Below the pieces are notes generated by a model. The model had not been told where the DNA came from. It worked only from the letters and a program-made list of their open reading frames with translations, and ran no database searches. The translations under genes were made by a program, and so were the position numbers. A stretch of 54,598 bases of DNA from an uncultured Bacteroidia bacterium (GTDB lineage: Bacteria > Bacteroidota > Bacteroidia > Bacteroidales > UBA932), in assembly GCA_902796555.1 (NCBI GenBank), contig CADBPR010000100.1:1-54598 (forward strand), in the 5' to 3' direction. Numbering within the stretch: the stretch's first letter is position 1; every line of letters begins with the position of its first letter. This document shows positions 1-6,957 of the stretch, piece by piece.

Positions 1-133
1 CTGTGCCACCCTCGGCATCATAAGAGGGAGGGGCCCAAATGCCGGCATCAGCCGGCCGGCCGTGCCCGTGACTTGCCGCTGGTTCCGTGTCAACGAGGCA
101 AGTCGTGGAGGGAATAAAGGCCGCAGGGGGTTC

Positions 134-184
134 GGGGGAATTCTATTCCCCCGTATATATTTGGGAGGGGCCGCGTATACGCGG
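134..184. repeat. Two perfect palindromes
   Basis: GGGGGAAT at 134-141 pairs with ATTCCCCC at 145-152 across a 3-nt loop. CCGCGTATACGCGG at 171-184 is a perfect 14-bp palindrome. Neither is followed by a T-run, so they are not clean intrinsic terminators on the plus strand. They lie 50-100 bp upstream of the promoter at 232 and could be a terminator remnant, a protein-binding site or an element end. Function is unknown. Confidence 0.45.
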
Positions 185-231
185 CGGCAGGAAAAATGAT
201 GCGGGTTATTTTTTTCTAAATCCTAAATGTG

Positions 232-239
232 TATCTTTG
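232..239 (+). promoter_or_regulatory. -7 box of the GNAT-like gene
   Basis: TATCTTTG matches the Bacteroidetes sigma-ABfr -7 consensus TAnnTTTG and lies 21 bp before the ATG at 261. A T-rich tract at about 209-216 occupies the -33 position, but no clear TTG is seen there. Confidence 0.6.
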
Positions 240-260
240 TAACAAAGAAAGCACTGTGTA

Positions 261-1394
261 ATGAAACCTGATAACCTGATGATTGTCCCGGTCAAGGGAC
301 GGAACATGCTGAAGCAATTTATCGAATTTCCGCTGGAACTGTATAAAGACTGTAACAAATGGGTTCCGGCCTTCGAAGACGACGAATACAAATCCCTGGG
401 CGACGACAACCCTTCCCTGTCCTTCTGCGAGCGGGAACTCTACCTGGCGCTCCGCGAGGGCGAAGTGGTGGGACGCGTCGCTGCCATCATCAACCACAAC
501 GCAGACAAGAAGTGGGGCGAGAAGGTCGTCCGCTTCGGGTGGATTGACTTCGTGGCGGATTTTGAAGTCGCCAAAGCGCTGATTGATACCGTGATTGAAT
601 GGGGCCGTGCACGAGGCGCCGAAAAAATCAAGGGCCCCCTCGGATTCACGGACATGGACCGGGAAGGCCTGCTGGTGGAAGGATTCCAATATGAAAGCCC
701 CTTTACCGTCATCTACAATTATCCTTACTACGGCGATTATCTGGAGAAACTGGGCTTCTCCAAGGATGCCGACTGGACCCAGCGGTACATCGACCTGCCC
801 GAGCAACTGCCGCCGATGCTCCAATATGCCAACCTGGTGGAAAAGCGCTTCGGTATCCACATCTACCGGGCCTCGTCCCTGAAGCAGATGGCCCGCAGGG
901 GGCGGGAAATGTTCCACGTACTGAACGACGCTTTCGCCCCGCTGTACGAGTTCACGAAACTCTCGCAGGACCAGATTGACGGCTATGTCAAGCAGTACGT
1001 GCCGGTCCTGAACAAGGACCTGGTGGCCTTCGTCGTCAACGAAAAAGACGAACTGGTTGCCTTTACGGTGACGATGCCGCACATCTCCGCCGCGGTCCGC
1101 AAAGCCAAGGGACGCATCTTCCCCTTCGGCTGGATTCATCTGCTGCCCGCCCTCTCGCCCAAGCGGAACGACACGGTGGAGGCCCTCTTGATCGGGGTGC
1201 TGCCCGAGTACCAGGCCAAAGGCGCGGCGCTGCTGATGTTCAAGTATTTACATGAGAATTACCAGCGGCTCGGCATCAAACGGATGCTGCTGAATCCCCA
1301 GCTCGAAGACAATCACAAGGTCCAGGCCCTCTTCGGAGAAGGCTACGATGCCAAAGTCTTCCAGCGGAGAAGAAGTTACGTCAAGGCGCTGTAA
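261..1394 (+). CDS. GNAT-fold N-acetyltransferase-like protein
   Basis: The 377-residue protein has no signal peptide, so it is probably cytoplasmic. The C-terminal third (about residues 300-377) looks like a GNAT acyl-CoA-binding fold, with a GVLPEYQAKGAA stretch resembling the pyrophosphate-binding loop. The N-terminal part is typical of a conserved Bacteroidetes family of about 370-390 residues generally labelled N-acetyltransferase or hypothetical; its substrate is not known to me. The gene has its own promoter box at 232 and converges on the acyl carrier protein gene, with a hairpin between them. The ATG at 261 is the first plausible start. Membership of the GNAT superfamily is fairly safe; the acceptor cannot be named. 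Confidence 0.7.
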   Translation: MKPDNLMIVPVKGRNMLKQFIEFPLELYKDCNKWVPAFEDDEYKSLGDDNPSLSFCERELYLALREGEVVGRVAAIINHNADKKWGEKVVRFGWIDFVADFEVAKALIDTVIEWGRARGAEKIKGPLGFTDMDREGLLVEGFQYESPFTVIYNYPYYGDYLEKLGFSKDADWTQRYIDLPEQLPPMLQYANLVEKRFGIHIYRASSLKQMARRGREMFHVLNDAFAPLYEFTKLSQDQIDGYVKQYVPVLNKDLVAFVVNEKDELVAFTVTMPHISAAVRKAKGRIFPFGWIHLLPALSPKRNDTVEALLIGVLPEYQAKGAALLMFKYLHENYQRLGIKRMLLNPQLEDNHKVQALFGEGYDAKVFQRRRSYVKAL

Positions 1395-1403
1395 AAGTGA
1401 AAA

Positions 1404-1429
1404 CGGCCGGCTCCAAATGGGGCCGGCCG
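1404..1429. terminator. Bidirectional terminator-like hairpin
   Basis: CGGCCGGC at 1404-1411 pairs with GCCGGCCG at 1422-1429 across a 10-nt loop. It lies between convergent genes ending at 1394 (plus) and 1451 (minus). The flank at 1394-1403 is A-rich, which gives a U-rich tail on the minus-strand transcript, so termination should be stronger for the leftward acyl carrier protein operon. Confidence 0.65.
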
Positions 1430-1450
1430 CTTGGTTAAAGGGTACAGGTC

Positions 1451-1690
1451 TCAGGCAGTGGCCTTGACCACGTAGTCGCAGACGTCGCCCACCTTGCTGA
1501 AGGCCGGCTGACCGTCAAAGCGCATGCCGAATTTTTCCTCGACCGCCAGGGCGAGAATCACCATGGACAGGGAGTCGATGCCCAGTTCGCGGACCAGTTC
1601 CGTATCCATGTTGACATTCGTCAGATCCGTGCTGGGACGAATCACCGAAATGACCTCTTTCAGGCCTTCGAACACCTCTTCTCGGGTCAT
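1451..1690 (-). CDS. Acyl carrier protein
   Basis: The 79-residue acidic protein has the phosphopantetheine attachment motif GIDSLSM, with the modified serine at residue 40. Length and helical pattern fit a stand-alone carrier domain. The start ATG overlaps the stop of the upstream ligase gene by 4 nt (ATGA), so the two are translationally coupled. This suggests that the ligase loads an acyl or aryl acid onto this carrier. Nothing else of fatty-acid synthesis is nearby, so this is probably a dedicated carrier and not the housekeeping AcpP. The eventual product is unknown. Confidence 0.85.
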   Translation of the reverse strand: MTREEVFEGLKEVISVIRPSTDLTNVNMDTELVRELGIDSLSMVILALAVEEKFGMRFDGQPAFSKVGDVCDYVVKATA

Positions 1691-3174
1691 ACGCGGGATA
1701 CCTTCATGCTGCCGGTACGCTTGAAATCTTCGGTGCGGACCGTCACCTTCATGATACGATGGGTGGTAGGCAGGGTCGCGTTGATTTTCTCAACGAGTTT
1801 GTCCATATAAGCCTTCACCTCTTCAAACGGCTTTCCTTCAAAGGCTTGCATCAGCGGAAGAATCTCCACGGCGATGCAGGGAGTTCCGTTCAGTTCATCT
1901 TCCTTGACCATGGCGTCGCGGACGCAAGGGTCGGCATAGAAGGGCTCTTCGAGGCTTTCCGGGCTGACGTTCTCGCCGTTCGGCAGGATAATCAGGTTCT
2001 TGATGCGGCCGGTGATATAGAGGAAGCCTTCGTCGTCGAAGTGGCAGAGGTCGCCGGTGCGCAACCAGCCGTCCTCGGTCAGAGCCTCGCGGGTCCGCTC
2101 GGGATCCTTGTAGTAGCCGGAGAAGACGTTGTCACCCTTGATCCAAAGCTCGCCGTCGACAATCTTTGCCTCCTGACCGGGATAAATCTTGCCGATGGAG
2201 GTAGGTTTCTCGAGGGCGTTGGCATTGGCGGAGGTGAGGTTGGCCGTTTCTGTCAGGCCGTAGCCGAAGCAGAATTCGACACCCATCTTGCTGAAGATGT
2301 CCACCAGCCGGGGCGGCACATTGGCGGCACCGGTAATAATCATGCGCAGGCTGCCCAGGAACTGGGGACCGTACATTTTGCACAGGCCGGCCAGGATGTC
2401 GCAGATACCGGGCACGATGACGAGAACGGTCGGGCGGATGACCGGCAGTTTGCCGATGGCGGCCTTCATATCCTCGCAGGTGAAGATGAGGTTACCCGTA
2501 TAGAAGCAACCCATGGTGCCGGCAATCAGGCCGAATACGTGGCTGAGCGGAAGCAGGGCCAGGTAGCGGTGGACGCCGATGACGGGACCCGGTTTGAAAA
2601 TCGCGTTGTAGTTGCCGCGCATCAAGGCACGGTGGCTCAGAACGGCACCCTTGGGTGCGCCTGTCGTACCGCCGGTAAAGAAGATGGCGGCAGGGCTGTC
2701 CGGGTCGGGTATGGTGACCGGCGCTTTCTCCTCGGCAATGCTGGAAGCCGGCAGAACCTTGACATTCTGCAACTTCTGGCAGAGCGGGGCGAATTCGTCA
2801 CGAACAAAAATAGCCGCGATGTCGAATTTCATGCAAGAGCCGATGACGGACATTTCCGGCAGCTGGGCCGGAAAGTTCATCGCCACGTAACCGGCGGAAG
2901 TAATGGCCAGGAAAAGTTCGATGGCATCCAGGCTGTTGCGGTCGAAAATCGCGATGTGCGCGCCTTTCGGCAGGCCCAGGCCCTCGATGAAGGCACGGCG
3001 GCGTGCGACGCGGTCGCACATTTCTTTGTAGGTGTAAGTGTTTACCTGGTCAGAAATAGCCGGTTTGTCGGCATATTCCTTCTCCATCCATTCCACGAAC
3101 TGTCCGAAGGTAGGCAGATAAGGGATTCTCTCGAACTCCTCCTTCGGGAGCATGTCATAAAAATAATTTCCCAT
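1687..3174 (-). CDS. Adenylate-forming acyl-CoA/acyl-ACP ligase
   Basis: This 495-residue class I adenylate-forming enzyme would activate a carboxylic acid with ATP and pass it to CoA or, more likely here, to the phosphopantetheine of the adjacent carrier. The P-loop FFTGGTTGAPKG is at residues 165-176. A YGLTE motif, a GWLRTGD motif and a C-terminal KRTGSMK segment that could supply the catalytic lysine are also present. It lacks a signal peptide. The ATG at 3174 follows a -7 box at 3205-3212. It is the first gene of a two-gene operon with the acyl carrier protein. The substrate (fatty, hydroxy or aryl acid) cannot be read from the sequence. Confidence 0.85.
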   Translation of the reverse strand: MGNYFYDMLPKEEFERIPYLPTFGQFVEWMEKEYADKPAISDQVNTYTYKEMCDRVARRRAFIEGLGLPKGAHIAIFDRNSLDAIELFLAITSAGYVAMNFPAQLPEMSVIGSCMKFDIAAIFVRDEFAPLCQKLQNVKVLPASSIAEEKAPVTIPDPDSPAAIFFTGGTTGAPKGAVLSHRALMRGNYNAIFKPGPVIGVHRYLALLPLSHVFGLIAGTMGCFYTGNLIFTCEDMKAAIGKLPVIRPTVLVIVPGICDILAGLCKMYGPQFLGSLRMIITGAANVPPRLVDIFSKMGVEFCFGYGLTETANLTSANANALEKPTSIGKIYPGQEAKIVDGELWIKGDNVFSGYYKDPERTREALTEDGWLRTGDLCHFDDEGFLYITGRIKNLIILPNGENVSPESLEEPFYADPCVRDAMVKEDELNGTPCIAVEILPLMQAFEGKPFEEVKAYMDKLVEKINATLPTTHRIMKVTVRTEDFKRTGSMKVSRV

Positions 3175-3204
3175 TCGAATCAGGTTTTGGTTTTAATTCT
3201 ACCG

Positions 3205-3212
3205 CAAATATA
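3205..3212 (-). promoter_or_regulatory. -7 box of the ligase-ACP operon
   Basis: CAAATATA on the plus strand reads TATATTTG on the minus strand, a TAnnTTTG match 30 bp before the ligase ATG. A TTTG at 3224-3227 is closer than the usual 19-20 bp spacing, so the -33 element is uncertain. Confidence 0.55.
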
Positions 3213-3261
3213 GCATATTTTTTCAAATTCTTACTATTTACTTTCCCGCCGCAAATTGATT

Positions 3262-3408
3262 TTGAAATCCCCGCTTGACATCATCAAGAAACCTATCTCC
3301 CTTGTGGGCAAAATCATCACGGCCGTTCTCGTACTGGCCACCAGTTGGATCGGCCTGGCCGTGTACTATTTCTTCGCCAAGGACCGCCTGACCTCCTGGT
3401 TCAAATAG
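3262..3408 (+). CDS. Possible 48-residue single-pass membrane peptide
   Basis: An open frame of 48 codons ends at TAG 3406-3408. The only nearby starts are TTG (3262 or 3256) or ATT (3259); there is no ATG. The peptide has a basic N-terminus ending near LVGK, one hydrophobic helix of about 22 residues (roughly residues 17-38, ITAVLVLATSW onwards), and a charged tail FFAKDRLTSWFK. The composition looks like a real membrane peptide and not a random frame. It sits alone between the ligase promoter and the DUF4434 gene. I recognise no family. It may instead be a gene remnant. Confidence 0.35.
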   Translation: MKSPLDIIKKPISLVGKIITAVLVLATSWIGLAVYYFFAKDRLTSWFK

Positions 3409-3443
3409 TCGCGGCTACGGTTTCTTCCAAGTAAGGGTTTGGG

Positions 3444-4760
3444 CTAATCCCTGGACATCCGGTAGGCCATGTAGTCGGCGTAGAGTTTGATGCCGGCATC
3501 CTCACCGGCCTGCCGGTGAAAAGCCGGATTGTTGAACACCCCGGGGTATTGATAGCAGAGAATCTTCTCGAAGCCGTCCATCTCCGCCAGTTCCTGCCGG
3601 ATGGACGGGAATGACCGGGGCGACAGGGAGCCGTCCGGGTTGAAGGCAAAGGCTTCCAGATCCATCCACAGATGGGCGCCGGCGGCATCACACCAGCGCT
3701 GCAGGGTGGCAGCGGCCTCCTTCCCGGACAAATCGCCCTCCGGCATGCGGGAAAAACCAAAGGGACAAAGGATATCGAGATGCTTCAGCAATGCGGCATA
3801 CTCGGCCTCCTTCCCTTGGATTCCGAAACAATTGGTCGCCAACATGACAGGCTTGGCCGGGGCCAGGTGGCGGCAGTAATCCGTAAACTGCTCGAAAAAG
3901 CCCGCAATTTGCCCGTCCAGGCAGCCGAAGCATTCCTCAGACACATAGAAACCATAGAAGGAGGGATGGTGGCCATAGCGGTCATAGACCTCCTTCGCCA
4001 CCGCCTTGTGCCATTGCAGGGACGTCTCACCGAAATCGAACCACGCAAAAAGGCCGATGCCTGGCAGCACGTGCATCCCCAACTCATCGGCGGCGGCCAT
4101 GATGGCTTCCACCGGGTCGGGGCAGGCGATATCCATCCGCCCCGGGTACAGCGACGACGGATAGTAGGCTTTCCCGGGGTAAGTATCCAAGGTCACATCG
4201 TGTGCATTCACATACGCCTCGTGGCGGAAAAGTTCCTGAATGACAATGATATCCATACCGATATGATGCATCGCCCGCACGACGCCCTTCCAGTCCTCGG
4301 CCGTAAAATGCCGGATGTCCCGATTCCAATGCAGCCCTTCTGTTTCACTCCAATGGTAGAGCCCCGCCCAGGCGCCGTCTATCGTAGCGGTCGCGCGCGA
4401 AGGCGAAGGAACGACCTCGATGGGACGCGAACGGGTGATGGTTTTCAGCCCCTTACGGACTTTGACCAGCACATTGTATTTTCCGGACATGTCTGCGGTC
4501 TTCACGCTTTGCTTCAGCAAAAGCGGCTCGCCGGGAGCGACATGGACCCGCTCCTGGCTGACCAGCCTTTCCGCATCATGGGTCTGAAGATAAACGGCCA
4601 CATCATACACCCCGGTAGCGCTGCCATGGTGGACAAGACCGGTACGGATATCGAAAGCCGCCTTGTCGCTTACGCTCACGGGCGGGACAAGGGTCACATC
4701 CACATCAGGCCGGCCGCAACACACCAGCAACGGGAACAAAAGGAATAGCATTCTTTTCAT
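3444..4760 (-). CDS. DUF4434-type TIM-barrel lipoprotein
   Basis: The ATG at 4760 gives MKRMLFLLFPLLVCC, a lipoprotein signal peptide with the anchor cysteine near residue 14. Longer in-frame versions start with TTG and lack a sensible signal. After a beta-sandwich-like region (about residues 20-115), the rest resembles the DUF4434 family, a TIM-barrel related to glycoside hydrolases. It includes YHWSETEGLHWN, a GLFAWFDFGE segment and a FYGFYVSEE segment whose acidic residues could be catalytic. It is probably anchored in the outer membrane or facing the periplasm. It stands alone and not inside a Sus operon. Enzymatic activity is inferred only. Confidence 0.7.
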   Translation of the reverse strand: MKRMLFLLFPLLVCCGRPDVDVTLVPPVSVSDKAAFDIRTGLVHHGSATGVYDVAVYLQTHDAERLVSQERVHVAPGEPLLLKQSVKTADMSGKYNVLVKVRKGLKTITRSRPIEVVPSPSRATATIDGAWAGLYHWSETEGLHWNRDIRHFTAEDWKGVVRAMHHIGMDIIVIQELFRHEAYVNAHDVTLDTYPGKAYYPSSLYPGRMDIACPDPVEAIMAAADELGMHVLPGIGLFAWFDFGETSLQWHKAVAKEVYDRYGHHPSFYGFYVSEECFGCLDGQIAGFFEQFTDYCRHLAPAKPVMLATNCFGIQGKEAEYAALLKHLDILCPFGFSRMPEGDLSGKEAAATLQRWCDAAGAHLWMDLEAFAFNPDGSLSPRSFPSIRQELAEMDGFEKILCYQYPGVFNNPAFHRQAGEDAGIKLYADYMAYRMSRD

Positions 4761-4765
4761 ATCGG

Positions 4766-4773
4766 TAAAGATA
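4766..4773 (-). promoter_or_regulatory. Possible -7 box close to the DUF4434 start
   Basis: The minus strand reads TATCTTTA, one base off TAnnTTTG, only 5 nt before the ATG at 4760. If used, transcription would begin at or next to the start codon. The same geometry recurs before the helicase and uvrA genes. Confidence 0.35.
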
Positions 4774-4912
4774 GCACAACCGGGGTTAAAATCCAAGCGA
4801 ACAGCGGGAACCTTGGCGGGTGCCGCGTTCCTGCAGACAGTAATCCAGGCGCCAACGGCTCTTGGTAAGGAATGGTCAGCATCGTCTCAGACGAATGGGC
4901 GGCCTTATCGTT

Positions 4913-4942
4913 TTTGAAAAACAAAAAATGTCCTTACATTTG
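4913..4942 (+). promoter_or_regulatory. Strong plus-strand promoter with no gene behind it
   Basis: TTTG at 4913-4916 and TACATTTG at 4935-4942 are separated by 18 bp, close to the Bacteroidetes -33/-7 arrangement. It points rightwards into the 3' end of the leftward BRO-N/DinD-like gene (4952-5803). No plus-strand gene follows, so it would make an antisense RNA or is left over from a displaced gene. Confidence 0.5.
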
Positions 4943-4951
4943 CAGCAAGCA

Positions 4952-5803
4952 TCACTGTTCTTCTATTCCGTCCGTCCCCTGCGGAAGCAGATGGTCAGCA
5001 GCCTTGGAACGGCTGATAACGGTGCGACCCAATTCTTTCTCTAGCTGAGCGCGTGCGACCTTGGCGGTGTTACCCCCGGCCTTGGCCACCATCGCGTTCT
5101 GCGTGAAGCCCTTTGGGTTGCGCTGTTTGGAAATCTCTGTGGTTGAGGCCTCGGCCAGGATGTTGAGGGCCAGTTCGATGTTGGTCATATTGTCTCGCAA
5201 GTTCTCTTTCTTGAGGCCCTTGTGGTGCTTGTACTCGCGCGTAGTCATACCGCTCCAAGTCTTGGTAATGATGTCGGTGAGGGAGGCAAACTGCTGCCCC
5301 TGTACGCCGCTACGCTCCCATTCGTCGGTGAGTTCCTTGCGGACTTCGATACTCTTTATGCGCTGGTTAATCCATTTCTCTCCGTAGCCAAGGCGCCGGT
5401 AGTCGGCGATAGCCTGCTCGATGGAGAGTTCGGGGTCCTGAATCTGGTCGATGCGGTTAGACGCGACCCGCGCCATCCACTGTTTGAAGGGCTCAGCCTT
5501 GGATGAAGGGATGGACTGGATGAGGCGAAAGAGTTGCTCCTGGTCGGCGACATCTGTGAGGCGCATTTTGCCGTCGGCTGCGGTCAGTTTCAACTGGTGA
5601 CAATTTGTCACCGTTTCATTTCCTTCCTCTCTCAACCTCTGCTTCAGCTTATTCCAGTATTTTCTTGCAGTCAGATAATCCTTGCTGCCGGTGAGGACAG
5701 CCACTACATCGACAATGGAGAAGTACCATTTCTCAGCCGCATCGTCCCATACGGTGCGGACTTTCTTTTCTTCAAAGAGCTGTATTTCCTGTTTCTTCGT
5801 CAT
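4952..5803 (-). CDS. BRO-N domain / DinD-like protein
   Basis: This 283-residue protein has a BRO-family N-terminal domain (about residues 10-115, with VRTVWDDAAEKWYFSIVDVV). This domain is found in phage antirepressors and DNA-damage-inducible protein D. The C-terminal part (TKTWSGMTTREYKHHKGL and NMTNIELALNILAEAS) resembles DinD. It is probably a cytoplasmic nucleic-acid-binding or damage-response protein. It has its own near-consensus promoter at 5831-5861. No other phage gene is nearby, so it may be a lone acquired gene; DinD-like genes often travel between Bacteroidetes genomes. The family call is confident, the role is not. Confidence 0.8.
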   Translation of the reverse strand: MTKKQEIQLFEEKKVRTVWDDAAEKWYFSIVDVVAVLTGSKDYLTARKYWNKLKQRLREEGNETVTNCHQLKLTAADGKMRLTDVADQEQLFRLIQSIPSSKAEPFKQWMARVASNRIDQIQDPELSIEQAIADYRRLGYGEKWINQRIKSIEVRKELTDEWERSGVQGQQFASLTDIITKTWSGMTTREYKHHKGLKKENLRDNMTNIELALNILAEASTTEISKQRNPKGFTQNAMVAKAGGNTAKVARAQLEKELGRTVISRSKAADHLLPQGTDGIEEQ

Positions 5804-5830
5804 GGCTAGTCAAGGCATTATGGCCGGCGT

Positions 5831-5861
5831 CAAAGTTACGAAAAGAATTCCACGCGGCAAA
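5831..5861 (-). promoter_or_regulatory. Promoter of the DinD-like gene
   Basis: On the minus strand, TTTG at 5861-5858 and TAACTTTG at 5838-5831 are spaced 19 bp apart, an almost ideal Bacteroidetes promoter 27 bp before the ATG at 5803. Confidence 0.75.
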
Positions 5862-5891
5862 GGACCGCCGTGCATCCCTGTATTTACCCGG

Positions 5892-6572
5892 TCAGCCACG
5901 CAGCCAGGTGAAGTTTTCTTTGCCGGCGCCTGCTTCAAAATGATATTTCACGATGCCCAGGTCGATATGGGTGTAGCCTACCATGGAGAAAAGCGCCTTG
6001 GCCTGCACCTGGTTTCCGCCCCGCAGGATGAATTTGAACTTCTGCTGATTGACGGCGGTCGGGGCCAGCAGGGCCGCCTCTATGCCGTCCATGAACCACC
6101 GGGGCGGAATGCTGTCGGACTCATAGAAGGACTCCCTGGGCTTCCGGGGGTGCTGCACGCCGGGGATGGTGCCATAGCCGAGGGCAATCACGCAATGGAC
6201 GTCCTCTCCTTCCAGGAGCGTAAAGGCCCCGGGAATCTTCTTGTAGGTAAGGCCGACCCAGCAGGTATTGAGGTCCAGTGTCTGGGCCAGCAGGACCAGC
6301 TCCTCGCCGAAGTATCCGATTTTTTCCTCAGTCTCTTTTCCTTTGGGTCCGGCCATGACAAAATAATTCCTGACACCGGAGAACTGGCCGTATTTCCACA
6401 TGCCGGAGGCAAAGGCTTTCGGTTCTTCCAGCACGAGCTGGATATGCAGGCCGGCCTCGGCATTGATCCGTTCGATGGCGGCCTTGAGCGTGGCTACCTT
6501 GTCGCTTTCAATCGGTTTGTCCGTGTATTTGCGCACGGAATGACGCGCCTTGATTGCTTCTATTGTTGTCAT
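5892..6572 (-). CDS. Nitroreductase-family flavoprotein
   Basis: The 226-residue protein begins TTIEAIKARHSVRKYTDKPI, the typical N-terminus of FMN-dependent nitroreductases, whose arginine and serine contact FMN. Residues about 105-150 carry a GELVLLAQTL-like helix and the CWVGLTYKK segment, and residues about 180-195 read DGIEAALLAPTAVNQQKF, the second FMN-contacting motif. Such enzymes reduce quinones, nitroaromatics or other electrophiles with NAD(P)H in the cytoplasm; the native substrate cannot be told. It is a single gene, with a promoter at 6591-6621. Confidence 0.85.
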   Translation of the reverse strand: MTTIEAIKARHSVRKYTDKPIESDKVATLKAAIERINAEAGLHIQLVLEEPKAFASGMWKYGQFSGVRNYFVMAGPKGKETEEKIGYFGEELVLLAQTLDLNTCWVGLTYKKIPGAFTLLEGEDVHCVIALGYGTIPGVQHPRKPRESFYESDSIPPRWFMDGIEAALLAPTAVNQQKFKFILRGGNQVQAKALFSMVGYTHIDLGIVKYHFEAGAGKENFTWLRG

Positions 6573-6590
6573 AGTTTATTGTTATGGGTA

Positions 6591-6621
6591 CGAAGATACT
6601 GATTATCCGTGTCTTTTGCAA
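6591..6621 (-). promoter_or_regulatory. Promoter of the nitroreductase gene
   Basis: On the minus strand, TTG at 6621-6619 and TATCTTCG at 6598-6591 are spaced 20 bp apart. The -7 box has one mismatch (C for T) from TAnnTTTG. It lies 18 bp before the ATG at 6572. Confidence 0.5.
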
Positions 6622-6808
6622 GACAATTCAGGGACTACCGCTCCCCGCGTTCTTGCAGGCGACGGAGCAGTTCATCCTGCCGGAGAAGTCTCCAAGGGGA
6701 GGCGGTAAAGCGGGGAGGCAAGACTTTGTTGCCCGCAGAGAGGAGATGTCATGTCAGACAGTTTCACCGTTTTTCGCGGACAAGGGGCTTTTTGTTGCCA
6801 AAAATCGC

Positions 6809-6816
6809 TATATTTG
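6809..6816 (+). promoter_or_regulatory. -7 box upstream of the BIG2 lipoprotein
   Basis: TATATTTG is a perfect TAnnTTTG. A TTTTTG at 6789-6794 is the nearest -33-like element, at a shorter spacing than usual. Use of this box would give a leader of about 135 nt. Confidence 0.5.
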
Positions 6817-6957
6817 TCTGTATATGATACCATCCCGTCATATCGTTTTCCTATATTACTCCTCCATAGGGTTGGGTAAACAACTGAAATTCAGCAGTTT
6901 AATATATATAACAGGCGCACCGTCCGCACGGATGATGCGCCATAACCGTATGCTTCT

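Larger units (their letters stand above)
1..260. other. Left-edge non-coding stretch
   Basis: No convincing coding frame is seen before the GNAT-like gene at 261. The stretch is GC-rich up to about 190 and then turns AT-rich into a promoter. It holds several inverted repeats: ACTTGCC at 71-77 with GGCAAGT at 97-103, and the palindromes listed separately at 134-184. It may contain the 3' region of a gene lying outside the window, but nothing identifies that gene. Confidence 0.5.
6573..6957. other. 385-bp divergent intergenic region
   Basis: It holds the leftward nitroreductase promoter (6591-6621) and the rightward promoter of the BIG2 lipoprotein (-7 at 6809). The stretch between them (about 6625-6790) shows no convincing gene or RNA. 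The plus-strand leader from about 6823 to 6957 is long (about 135 nt) and contains the short inverted repeat AACTG 6882-6886 / CAGTT 6895-6899. It also contains a small open frame from ATG 6825 that overlaps the next start by ATGA. I do not call that frame a gene. Confidence 0.5.

Noticed and set aside
4797-4951. Possible tRNA behind the strong plus-strand promoter
   Set aside because: No cloverleaf or CCA-like end could be found before or after the promoter at 4913-4942.
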